From Chromera velia (taxonomy: Eukaryota > Sar > Chromeraceae): a stretch of 24,711 nucleotides of DNA. A program made the position numbers and the translations under genes. Location of the stretch: contig JAHBMJ010001903.1 of assembly GCA_018398765.1 (NCBI GenBank), positions 1-24,711 of the forward strand, read 5' to 3'. The notes under the pieces were generated by a model. That model worked only from the letters and a program-made list of their open reading frames with translations. It was not told the origin of the DNA and did not search any database. The first letter of the stretch is position 1, and each line of letters begins with the position of its first letter. Positions 11,643 to 20,600 of this stretch are shown piece by piece.

Positions 11643-12039
11643 CTGTCTGGCAGACACGCCCACAGAGAGACTTGACGTTCAAATCATTACAGCTGTCCCT
11701 CACGCGTCTGACGCCACGACCACCAGATTGTGCACCCAGATGCATCGATGGGACAACACCAACAAACACAGGGAACGATGGAAGGAAAGGCGAAGAGACA
11801 AGTACGCCTTGGACGGGGAGGTGCAGGCGAGGAGCAGCAAGCGCCACAAAAGAAACGGAAGCAAACAGGAGCAGAACAAGCTTGCAGCAAGGGCGGAAGA
11901 AAGGCAGCAGACAAAAAGAGAAAAGTGAGAACGTAGGAGAACACAAACGGAAAATCAAGCACGGACAGACAGACCCTATCCACGGGTTCGCATCAGTCTC
12001 CAGAATGGGCTCGAGGGCCGCCGCGATGTGGGCAGACAC

Positions 12040-12105
12040 ACATCAGAGAGAGAGAGAGAGAAAGAAAGAAAGAAAGAAACAGACAGACCGACAGACAGAC
12101 CTGGA
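12040..12105 (+). repeat. GA / GAAA / GACA microsatellite
   Basis: Adjacent arrays of AGAG, AAAG and CAGA units are seen. A second pure CAGA array lies at 12549-12572. In the minus orientation these pyrimidine-rich tracts are intron-like. Confidence 0.85.
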
Positions 12106-12113
12106 CACCACAC

Positions 12114-12425
12114 CTCGTCTCCAGTGAAGCCAGTTACGACGAAGTTCCCAGAGGTTTCCTGATCGCTGCCTTTTGGGAAGACAGAGAGAGACGGACTTGG
12201 AGACAGCAACCTTCCTCGTGAGGGAGGGGCCGTGGCATCGGTGGTGGACTGGAAAGGAAGGTGGAAGAGAGATGAGAGAGGATGAAGGCAGGCACACAGT
12301 TATCACCAATTTGCATCTCGATAAAACATTGCCGTTACCATGTGGAGAAGCCCTTGGCATTTTTGTTCTTTTTATTGAGGGCTTCTTTCTGCGTGTCATC
12401 CAGTTCGAAGGCGTCCCACACCATC
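12114..12425 (-). CDS. Two weak candidate exons of an unrecognised minus-strand gene
   Basis: The first (12339-12425) follows a CTTTTCCTGGAAAG acceptor and ends ACATG then GTAACG. Its product includes MVWDAFELDDTQKEALNKK, which looks protein-like. The second (12114-12248) follows a good acceptor (CTTCCTTTCCAG) and ends GACGAG then GTGTGG; it is open in two frames (one with SGNFVVTGFTGDE). The phases of the two do not match in the frames I prefer, so at least one boundary is wrong or an exon is missing. A further short segment near 11990-12037 (AAALEPILETDANP) may belong to the same gene. Confidence 0.25.
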
Positions 12426-12479
12426 CTTTCCAGGAAAAGAGAATGGGACAAAAAGGGACATGCAGGAATGTGGCTCAGC

Positions 12480-13153
12480 TTTGAGTGAAGAGAAGACAGA
12501 CCGCGACCCAGAGGCAGAACGAAGAGAATTTGCACAACAACGCCTCACAGACAGACAGACAGACAGACAGTCAAACAAACGAACCTAAAAGGGGTGTCGT
12601 CCTGTGCCCTTCAAGACCTTTCCTGAGCAGGACACGATCCTGCATGGAAAGAAGGAGGAAATCGAATAGGCAAGAATGAAGGGTCGACTGATGAGATGAA
12701 AAGAGAAAGGGGTCCTTTCCTCACAACGCAGTGCTCAGCTTGCTTCATTCATTCACGCCTCCCCGCCTGCCACATTTTTCCTTCCTTACTTCCGTGCAGT
12801 CTTTTTGTCCGTCTGTCAATGAGCCAAGAGTAGGAAAAGAAAGAAGAAGAAAGAACAAAAAGTGAGTCAGTCAGTCGGTCAGCCTCTCTCCCTCTTTCTC
12901 TCTCTGCCTCTGTGTGATTGCGCGCCTTGTTTCCCGCTTCATTCAACCTGCCGTCTCCCATTCAGCCACTGACCTCTTCTGCACCGCGGCCCAACGCCAC
13001 CACACGAGAGAAGCAACGAAGAACCAGAAACACCGGCCGAGGGAGAAAGTTCGGGAACACCTGCACACCCCCCCCCTGCACGATCAAATGCACATACAAA
13101 TCGGACAAGCATTTAGACCGACGAGTTTTACAGGGCAGAAGGGACAGCGTCCT

Positions 13154-13190
<37 letters not shown>

Positions 13191-14096
13191 ATGTGTGTGA
13201 GAGAGAGAGAGTGAGAGTGTGTCCAAGCTCGCCTGCAAGCGAGAACGTCAGAAGGAAAACAGACGAACAGACGAACAAACGGACACACCAGTTGCCCGAT
13301 GCATCTCTCTGCCCTTCCCGATCGAGTAGAAGGACTCATGCATCTGTGGAGGGGGACAGACTAGAACTGATGTGAAGGAAGCTTCGTGCTCACTGAAGTA
13401 CGAGGCAAAGAAAACTATCTGAAGGCCATTCGGAAAGAAAGAAGCAAAAAAAAACAAAGAGACGCGGATTGAATAAAGACAAGACTCCGTCCTCGCCTTG
13501 TGCCCATGCGCTCACTTGGTTAACTCAGTTGGAGAACCTGGAGGCGTTGGAGGAAAGCGCAATCACGCGACCGGTGGAGTCTCTCTCATTGTAGGGGAAT
13601 CCGAAAACCTTCCTTCCAGTACTCTCCGCATTTTGCCTGCACGTCTCTCATCTCACATACGTACAAGAAACGAAAAGGAGACCTCCACATACGCTATGAA
13701 AATTCTACTGAGGGGAAACCAACCAGTGGGTGAAGCCTGCAACACACACGGGAATTTCTCGTCCTGGCTATTGTGCGAACATTTAATTCAAAAAAATCCG
13801 AAAGAAATGATCGGACAGAGGAAGTGGGAGGCAGTCTTGAGAATCGAACGAATCCCAACGCTACTCCAAGACACATGCAGACCACTGAGGTCACTGAGGA
13901 AGCAAGGGAGACCGACAGCCAGGGAGAGGGAGAGGGAGAGAGAGAGAGACTGAATAAAGGAGAAAAATCATGAAGCAAGAAAACGAGAAAAGCAGCGGAG
14001 AGAACGTCAACTCCTTTTCTACAATTCTTTCAAACCAAATGTATTCATGTACACGTATGTGGGTACTCTCGATGAGTAGAAGAAAAAAGGGCTGAC
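12480..14096. other. Microsatellite-rich, intron-like region, no exon I can support
   Basis: The region includes a CT array followed by GTGTGT and GAGAGA at 13154-13220, a C9 tract at 13068-13076, and GAGAGG repeats near 13920-13950. Open frames on both strands follow these repeats. A few minus-strand fragments (near 13350-13440 and 13500-13600) could be short exons, but no pair of splice sites with a coherent product stands out. Confidence 0.3.
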
Positions 14097-14196
14097 CATT
14101 ACGGTAAGAGCCCCTTCTGCATATGATCATCTGGACGCCCTTCTTGATGCCGAAGAAGGTCGTCACCATGGGGCACACGGTGAGGGAATGGTCAAT
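14097..14196 (-). CDS. Candidate exon of an unrecognised minus-strand gene
   Basis: The acceptor is CATCCGCAG before 14196 and the donor is AATG then GTCAGC at 14091-14096, the same GTCAG donor type used three times in the LRR gene. Read in phase 0 it is open for 33 codons plus one base, with the product containing LTVCPMVTTFFGIKKGVQM. The segment is compact and free of low complexity, which makes it one of the better exon candidates in this region. No family is recognised. The phase does not match the best donor of the preceding exon, so the model is incomplete. Confidence 0.35.
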
Positions 14197-14328
14197 CTGC
14201 GGATGAACAAAGAAAGAGGAAACGAATATGAGATCTGTCCATCAGTCAATTTGCCTGTCGACTGAAGATCAGCATAATAGTCTGAGTGTATGCATGCGAA
14301 AGGAAGTTGGAAGACAGAAAAGGAAAGA

Positions 14329-14389
14329 GAACAAACAAACAAACAAACCAACAAACAAACAAAGCAACAAACAAACAAACAAACAAACA

Positions 14390-14420
<31 letters not shown>

Positions 14421-14470
14421 GAAGGAAGATGAACGAAGAAAAGAAGGGAGGAAGGAAGGGACGAAAGAAG
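14329..14470 (+). repeat. AAAC then GAAA/GGAA microsatellite
   Basis: About 60 bases of AAAC units change directly into AAAG and then GGAA-type units. Opposite-strand frames here read as runs of Phe, Leu, Ser, Val and Cys and are not genes. Confidence 0.9.
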
Positions 14471-14602
14471 GACAGAAGGAAGAACGGAAAAAAGAATGAG
14501 AGAGAGAGGGCGAAAAGATTGACACGAGAAAGAGAAACAGCACCTTCATCTGCCTGCTTGCTTCTTTCCCCGTCTTTCCCTGCCTCTGTTTCTTGCTCTG
14601 AC

Positions 14603-14781
14603 CAAGAGTGCGAGAGCCATCATCACCTCCACGTGGCTCCACTTCAGGAAGGCCCAAACCATTGAGAGAGAGGAGGACCCGGTCTCTGCAGCACTCGTCG
14701 TGCTCCGTGCGTCCGCCTTCTCCCCCTCTCTTTTTTTTTTTTCTCCCTTCACGCGTCTGCATTGACGATGTCGAGTCTCAC
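14603..14781 (-). CDS. Two linked candidate exons (14753-14781 and 14603-14685)
   Basis: The first exon follows an ATGATTGCAG acceptor and reads VRLDIVNADA for 29 bases, ending at a GTGAAG donor in phase 2. The second follows GTGCTGCAG, completes that codon, and continues DRVLLSLNGLGLPEVEP before a GTCAGA donor at 14597-14602 in phase 1. The phases match across the 67-base intron between them. The strand-like pattern (hydrophobic residues alternating around IVNADA) resembles a beta-sandwich domain, but I cannot name a family. It lies downstream of the copy-2 membrane exon (15887-16040) in the same orientation and could belong to the same gene. Confidence 0.35.
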
Positions 14782-14792
14782 CTGCAATCATA

Positions 14793-14818
14793 CCATATAT
14801 GTACATATATACATATGT
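14793..14818. repeat. AT palindrome
   Basis: ATATATGTACATATAT at 14795-14810 is a perfect 16-bp palindrome within a TA-rich stretch. It is probably simple-repeat derived. Confidence 0.7.
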
Positions 14819-15061
14819 CTAAGGAGTCTGTGTGGGAGGCAGGGAAGAAATGCTGGCAAGAGACGGCCAGAAACACAAGGAGAGGAAAAGGAGAAAAGGG
14901 AAGGAACCGCAAGGCAGTGCCAGTAAAGGAAGGCAGAGCTAGGCAGCTGAAGAAAGATGAACAGGAGGGTGAAGAATCAAAGGCCAGGTGAAGCAGGAAG
15001 AAGCCCAGGATAGAAGAAGCCAATCAATATTCTCCAGCCAAACACAAAAAAGGACTGACTG

Positions 15062-15374
15062 TTAGGCCCTCTCCCCCCGGATTCTGCGAGCAAGCTAGAG
15101 GTCTTCTGGCATCAATGTTACACGCCCCGCGTGTAAAGTGCACTGATATCCACCCTCCAGCACACCGATGACGTGGGCTTCAGCAGCGGTATGCACAGCG
15201 CGAACCGCATCCCTCTGCCAATATGTCTCCGTCTTGAACCCGCAGGAGTACTGCTTGATCACCCTATAGATTTGACGCCTCTTGATGAGTCGCTCCGTGG
15301 ACTTTTGGTGGCGGAGGCGCGCTTCACGACTGTCTTTTCCCATCTCTCCAAGAGAGGCCATCTCCTCAAAGGTC
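15062..15374 (-). pseudogene. Divergent histone H3, CenH3-like exon with in-frame TAG
   Basis: The exon aligns with H3 from about residue 49 to the very end. REARLRHQKSTERLIKR matches the H3 N-helix, FKTETYWQRDAV matches loop 1 and helix 2, TLHAGRVTLMPEDL matches the region before the C-terminus, and LARRIRGERA followed by TAA (15062-15064) is the exact canonical H3 ending. The single break is TAG at 15095-15097 where H3 has Gln125 (CAG to TAG is one transition). CenH3-like traits are Trp in place of H3 Phe84 and GYQCTLHAGRVTL, closer to CENP-A than to canonical H3; loop 1 has no insertion. A consensus acceptor GTGTGCAG precedes 15374 after a GT repeat, so the N-tail is probably in an upstream exon I could not find. 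An ATG at 15359-15361 would give a nearly tail-less 99-codon form. It may be a pseudogene, an assembly error or read through. Confidence 0.8.
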
Positions 15375-15408
15375 CTGCACACACACGCACACACGCACAC
15401 GCGCACAT

Positions 15409-15442
<34 letters not shown>
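15375..15442 (-). repeat. GT/CA microsatellite at the acceptor of the H3-like exon
   Basis: On the minus strand this is a GT-rich tract with interspersed GCGTGT variants running directly into GCAG at the exon start. It occupies the place of the polypyrimidine tract. Reading it as coding would give a Val/Cys repeat, which is less likely than an intron end. Confidence 0.85.
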
Positions 15443-15443
<1 letters not shown>

Positions 15444-15886
15444 ACGTACATTCACGCATGGCAGCACTCAAAACAGCCCAGGCATTGAGATGATCGCAAG
15501 CAGTGACCCAAATCAGCCACGTTTAATACCGTGAGTCTTTGGCTGCACTTTGCCCAAGCCTCGGAAGATACGTACACTCATTCCTCACTGCCCGAAACCC
15601 ACTTACTGGGGTTGTTGGATCAGCACAATAACTTGGATTGACATACGCTCGGCCAAAGGAAACTAAACATGGTGTAAGTAAGGCAGCGGGATCAGAAAAG
15701 AGGGATACGCAAAGACGAGGAAGCCACCACACAACACACCATCAGCAGGAATCAAGCATGCAACAATCACGCGACACCTGCGGGCCCATCACACCTTCAA
15801 ACAACCGGGCAGGCGGAAAGAATCACAGGCTCTTTGAGGTATTTCAGACTCGGAAAGACCACAGATGAGCAAGCCAACTGACTCAC
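15443..15886. other. Spacer upstream of the H3-like exon, no gene supported
   Basis: I searched the minus strand here for a basic H3 N-tail and found none. A donor-like GTAAGT on the minus strand near 15600-15606 follows no convincing exon. On the plus strand there is a GTAAGT near 15673 with no recognisable exon before it. Confidence 0.3.
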
Positions 15887-16040
15887 TTTGTGTCGGCATT
15901 CATCTCCGCAACCCCCCCCCGTAGAAGAAGACCCTCCGGCCCCTCAGAGAGAACAGGCGGGCGGTCGTGAGGAACAGCACCAGCTAGATGTTCCAGAAGG
16001 CAGGGTTCTCGTTGTGGATTTCGAACTTTGAGCGGCATCT
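15887..16040 (-). pseudogene. Candidate exon with membrane segment, copy 2, with in-frame TAG
   Basis: A strong acceptor (GTTTTGCTGTGCAG) precedes 16040 and a GTGAGT donor (15881-15886) follows the exon. The product begins RCRSKFEIHNENPAFWNI, then TAG at 15984-15986, then LVLFLTTARLFSLRGRR, matching copy 1 at 10914-11396. Relative to copy 1 it lacks three and twelve bases within the hydrophobic part and has a different start. A nine-base G run near the end changes frame if its length is wrong. If the TAG is genuine the product is truncated before the membrane helix. An alternative frame without the stop exists, but it loses the membrane segment. Confidence 0.4.
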
Positions 16041-16065
16041 CTGCACAGCAAAACACACGAGAGGG

Positions 16066-16663
16066 CCGAGAGCAGAGGGTGCTTCCACAAGAAGAACCTC
16101 TTCACTACCTCCAATCCCTCCCTGCATTCCGGCAACCAAACAAAGGAGTCTCTTGAACGGAAATAGTGACCTCGTGTAGATGTGTGAGTGTGACTGTGTG
16201 TGTGTGTGTGTGTGTGTGCGTGCACCCAGGTGGAAACGCCAGCAGATAAGTGGGCAGGTCTGTAGACGTCCCACTCCCACCATCCTTTCGCGTCCGAACA
16301 CACGCAAGCAAGAAAGGGGAATGGAAAGCTTAGGAGAACACAAGAGAAAAGTTGCAAAATTAACCCGTCTCTTTCTCCAGAAACCGCAGAAAAGTTCAGT
16401 GCCTACTGGCGCGCTAGCCGACGAGAGAAGAAAAACAACAGATTCTAGACTCCTACCGCTTCCCCCCCCCCACCCACCCCCCACCTGGAAAATCGGCGCG
16501 TGTGGAAGAAGGGCTCGATGGAGGGTCCGCCCTGTTATTGGAACCTCGAGACAAGTTCTTGGGGGTGTCAAAAGTCCGAACACCCGAGCTTGCAAGCAAA
16601 GTCTGCCTGTCCAAACAAACCCCTTTCTTTGAAACTTTACACCTTACCCCCTGCGGATGCTGA
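16066..16663. other. Spacer downstream of the LYR gene, no gene seen
   Basis: The segment contains a GT array at about 16195-16218 and a C10 run at 16462-16471. It includes whatever 3' untranslated region the LYR gene has and any upstream part of the copy-2 gene, neither of which I can define. Open frames here follow the repeats. Confidence 0.4.
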
Positions 16664-17002
16664 TCAGAGATCGTAGCGTCGTTTCAAACTGCGATATTTC
16701 GCGAACTTGATTGTTGCTTCGACCTCTCTCAATTGATACCGGAGGTATGCAAGACCTTTTTTTGCCTCGTTCTCGTTTCGCAAATCTGCCCTCTCTCTGA
16801 TAAACTTCCGCACAGGATTGAGGAAGGCAGAGGGGTCCCCTGTGTAGTCTTTTCTGAGGGTATGAACGATCTGCCTGTACAGACTGAGAGTCTTCGACCT
16901 CTGTGGACCTGTGAGCATCTCCAGATGAAACACGGCTTTGTGGGGAGTTGATTTCTGTGAATGCCCACCGACCCGACCCGGAGAGATTGCTATTTGGGAC
17001 AT
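16664..17002 (-). CDS. LYR-motif (Complex1_LYR family) protein
   Basis: An intact 112-residue frame runs from ATG at 17000-17002 to TGA at 16664-16666. The LYR tripeptide is at residues 41-43 (SLYRQIVHTLRK), followed by the basic and aromatic positions typical of the family (RKFIRERADLRNE, Phe67) and a basic helical C-terminus. LYR proteins are small three-helix mitochondrial factors that bind acyl carrier protein and help assemble respiratory complexes or deliver Fe-S clusters. The length fits the family (about 80-150). The first 30 residues could be a targeting segment but are not strongly amphipathic. I cannot assign the exact orthologue (LYRM2-, LYRM9- or assembly-factor-like). It is divergent to the LRR gene, whose proposed start is 617 bases away. 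Confidence 0.8.
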   Translation of the reverse strand: MSQIAISPGRVGGHSQKSTPHKAVFHLEMLTGPQRSKTLSLYRQIVHTLRKDYTGDPSAFLNPVRKFIRERADLRNENEAKKGLAYLRYQLREVEATIKFAKYRSLKRRYDL

Positions 17003-17150
17003 GCAAGCCCTGACTGACGATGAGGGGGATTGGTGTCGAAGACGGCCGAAATGATGAACAACTTAAGGCAGATCAGAGAAGATCACAAATCTTTATCGGA
17101 GACGGCTTTTGTATGGCACCGCGCCGGCCGGTGTGCATGGTGTATCATGG

Positions 17151-17180
17151 TGTTGACGAATGTTGACGATTGTTGACGTC
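17151..17180 (+). promoter_or_regulatory. Three tandem TGTTGACG 10-mers
   Basis: TGTTGACGAA, TGTTGACGAT and TGTTGACGTC follow each other without gap, sharing the first eight bases. The 10-base period places each copy on the same DNA face. The last unit contains TGACGTC, the core of bZIP/CRE-type sites, and each contains TTGAC. A transcription-factor cluster is the likely reading, but no binding data are available. Confidence 0.5.
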
Positions 17181-17234
17181 GCGCGGCACGTGCACGCGCC
17201 CATATTCATAAAATCTCGACAGGAGAAAATTTCG

Positions 17235-17254
17235 CCCCGCGGCGCGCCGCGGGG
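17235..17254. repeat. 20-bp perfect GC palindrome
   Basis: CCCCGCGGCGCGCCGCGGGG is its own reverse complement, all G/C, and contains SacII-like and AscI-like cores. It sits in the CpG-rich centre of the divergent intergenic region and could extrude a hairpin or bind a dimeric protein. Confidence 0.8.
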
Positions 17255-17619
17255 TCGCTCCGCGGCCCCGCGCGCGGCGTTTGCCCATGCACAAGGCATT
17301 GCCGGCCAATCGCGGAAGCGGCGCCGCCGCAGTGACCAGTGACCACCTTCGAGTGTCAATCATGAACAGATCCTGAAGAGTCTCTTTCAGAGCCAGACAT
17401 TATCAGGCGGCCTGATCGAGAACAAAAACAGGACAGGAGAACAGCACAGACGTTTGGCACACACTCGCTCGTGAAAAGAAGATTGGCTTTCAAGAAACCT
17501 TCTGTGACATCTTATTTTGTTGGAAATGTTTAAAACGAGAGACGGCTCTGATTGACCTTGTAGCTAGTTCTCTCTGATCTTCAGTTCGACGTACTTCGCC
17601 CTCAAGCAACGTACAAAAA

Positions 17620-20600
17620 ATGTCGCAATCAGTCCGGAACATGCCTGCAGGTCTGTCTCCGTGGCTCACACCGCTACAGAGGGGCAGAACGCTTTACTTT
17701 GTGCAGCGATTGTCCTTTTTCTGCTCTTTCTCTTTGAACGTCAACTTTTCAACTACTTAGCATTTTCTATGTCTTCTTGTTTTTGCAGACTCTGGGAATT
17801 CGGGAAACATCGGGACCCGATCTCTTCAGGTGGCAGACAATGTGCTCTGTTCTCTCTTTGAGCACGCTCGCCCAAATGTACAGGTGTGCCGCTCTCCGTT
17901 TATGTATTGGCGGCTGATTTGTGCGTGGGAATGTTCGGTCGATCTGATTCAACTGCCTCCTTTTTGTGTCTGCTTTGCTGTTTGTTTAAAAAAAGATGTT
18001 TTCGATCGATTTCCATTGCAGGAGATATCAGCGCTTGCCTCAGACAGGAAGGGCTTCGGCTTGGCGCTGATTCTTCTGGGGTTCATCCGAACGGTCAGCC
18101 GCAGATGAAAAGTCTCGTCAGTGCCTTTGCTCTCTTTTGCTTGTTCTGTGCGCTCATGCAACAGCGTTGAAGAGTCATGCAAGATCCTGTGAATGGCTTG
18201 TGCTGCCTGTTTGGCTTCTCTCTGTGTGCAGGGACGCTCCCTTTTACCTCTGGCAACTCTTGACCTTTCGGGTAAGAGATGGGCGCTTCCTCTCAGGTTT
18301 CCCTGCCGCTTTCTGAACGGGTTTGGTGTGCGTTTCTTCTCAGTCTTCCTCTGTGTGCAGATATTTTGCCCTGAAGAAGTCATTGTGGTCTGGCGACTTC
18401 TTCTTTGCCCCTCTCGTCTCCCCCCCCTTCTGTCAGAGTTCGTTCAGCTGTCCGCGTCTCTGCCTTCGACAAATATTCTCAAGGCCGTCTTTGAATGAGA
18501 GCTGCTGAGGGATTTGTATGCATGTGTCTGCGTGCAGATTTCTCTCTCAGTGCCCGCAAGCTGAAGCTCCTTCTGACATCCCTTTCCTCCGGGCCTGGTG
18601 TTGTGGAGACGCTCAGATGCGGTCAGTGGGAGAGTCGTATGCGTTTGCTGAGCATCAAGGAAAAGACATGCGAGACTCAGTGAATTGTGAAAGAGGCAGC
18701 GACAGGGAATGGACGAAGAAGCTGACAAGAACCTGTAGATCCTGCATCGGTGGTGTGCACGTAGATTTCCTTCCACGCGCTTCCTCTCTGCAGGTCCTCA
18801 TGTTTGCCAGCAGGCCTCTCTGCCAGTGCTCCTTGACTTCCTCCAGGGAGTGAAAGCGGGGGGGACAGAAGGGGTGCCGTCGATTTTTCTGAAGACCCTG
18901 CAGCTTGCAAGTCGGTTTTCCTTGATTGTGGCTTTTGTGTGCCCGGTGTGACGGCTCATACAAACAATTCATACAGGCGGTGCTGTTTTCCTGTAAACTT
19001 TCCTGACTGAACCGTCGGACGCAGATCTGTCCTCGCAACAGGCAACCAACCGCATCCGACTCGCGATTGGAACCGGAGAAAGACAAGAAAGATGAGCTGC
19101 GCATCTTATTCGAGGGTCATGCTCTCTCTTGCTCTCTCTTCTTGCAGAGTGCGACCTCGGAGAGGCAGCGGTTGTCATCTTTCATCATCTTCCTCGCTCT
19201 CTAGAACACCTCGATCTGAGTGGTCAGTCAAATAATTGCACCATAGACATAGATCGAGGCTGGGAAGACTCCTTTCGATTTTGTGGAAAAGATTCGATGT
19301 GGCAGTTGTTTGTTTGCACCGTTCTGAGTCTGCACATCAATGCGTCCTTCCTCTCCTTGTCATCTCTCTTTTCACCCCCTCCACCGATTTTATCCTCTCT
19401 TCCCTTTCCGTCACGTGAATCCTCTCTGCAGGCAACCGTCTCCGCAGGGCTTCTACAGAAAGCCTCGGCACTTCCCTCTCGTTTGGCTGGCTCCCGAACC
19501 TTCTGAGCCTTGACTTGACTGACAACCCTCTGGGCCCTTCAGGGGTGAGGGCGTTTGCGAGGGGCCTTTCTTCGTCTCCGCAGTCACTCCCCCTGCAGTC
19601 CCTCAAACTTGCCCGAACAAAGGCCAAAGCAGAGGGGGTGGAAGCATTAGCAGAAGCACTGAAAGCAAAAAAGACAACCTCTCTGCAGACCCTCGACCTG
19701 GCAGAGAACGAGATGAGGCCGGCAGGGTTGAAGCATTTGGCTTCTGCAGTGAATGCAGAGGCACTGCCTCACTTGAAAGTGCTGGTTGTGAAGAAGAACG
19801 AGCTGGCTAATGTCACAGATGCGGAGAAAGACTATGCCCCGATTTCCGAACTTCTCACCACAAATGCGTTGAAGGAGTTGGAGGAGTTTGATTTGAGCGA
19901 CAACCGCTTGTTTGACGAGGGTGTCGGGGAGATAGGGGATGAGGGTGAAGCATGGGATGAGGCTGATGGGGAGGAGGCGGAGGACGGTGGTGGCAGTAAC
20001 GGTGAGAGTGGGGGTGTTCAGAATTCCTTGTTAGAGAGCGTCGACGAGATTGGGGGTGAGGGTGTGGATGAGGATGGGGATGGGGATAAGGATGGTGGTG
20101 GCAGTGACGGTCAGGTTAAAGGTGGGAGTGTCATTCCATCTGCTGCCGCCTTTGCGGTCCCAGGTCGTTTCCCAAAATTGCGACGGTTCGATCTGGGATC
20201 AACCGCTTATATGGCCTCTGGGCAGTTGGCAACTTTTGCGACTGCTTTGGGGGTTGAGGGGGCCCCTTCTCTTCAAGAGCTTGTCATCCCTTTCGGGGGC
20301 TCTGAAGAGAATCCGAATCCAGAGGGGGTCGCTGCTCTTGCCACTGCTCTCAGTTCTGGTCATCTGTCTGAGTTGAGGGGTTTAGAGATCGACGAGCGGG
20401 AGGATATGACAGGTGAGGCGTTTGCAGGGCTGTGTCGCAGCCTTGCAACAGGCAAGGTATCCCTCCTGCAGTCTCTAGATCTTCGAATGTACTATGATGA
20501 TGCCGAAGAAGGGGTGGTTGCCCTTGCAGAGGGGATTCAGGGACAGAGGTTGTCCTCGCTTGAAAGTCTTCGGCTGGGTCTGTCAAACGTAAAGGGGTTT

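Larger units (their letters stand above)
17003..17619. promoter_or_regulatory. Divergent intergenic region, candidate two-way promoter
   Basis: The region separates the start codons of the minus-strand LYR gene and the plus-strand LRR gene. Its core (about 17110-17345) is strongly GC-rich with many CpG, unlike both flanks. It holds three tandem TGTTGACG 10-mers and a 20-bp palindrome (listed separately). No TATA-like box is in a convincing place. Promoter function is inferred from position and composition. Confidence 0.5.

Noticed and set aside
10723..12039. 438-codon minus-strand frame across the gap
   Set aside because: It depends on an arbitrary gap length and runs through poly(C) and repeats. 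The same frame is also open in the second copy, so it is not fully excluded, but the alternative frame gives a coherent membrane segment and matches the splice sites.
14163..14762. 199-codon minus-strand frame with Phe/Leu/Ser/Val/Cys runs
   Set aside because: It reads straight through the AAAC/GAAA microsatellite. Only the short pieces at 14603-14685 and 14753-14781 have splice support, in their own phases.
9191..14781. Ferlin or C2-domain identity for the unrecognised minus-strand gene
   Set aside because: The membrane segment and acidic pieces superficially suggest it, but no C2 calcium-binding loops or DysF motifs are seen, and exon phases do not join into one model.
15680..15760. Possible basic H3 N-tail exon upstream of the H3-like exon
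   Set aside because: Reading both strands gave no ARTKQ-like or Lys/Arg-rich segment with a donor in phase 2.
17151..17180. Tandem 10-mers considered as a CRISPR-like or satellite array
   Set aside because: Only three gapless short units exist, with no spacers, in a eukaryotic promoter-like region.
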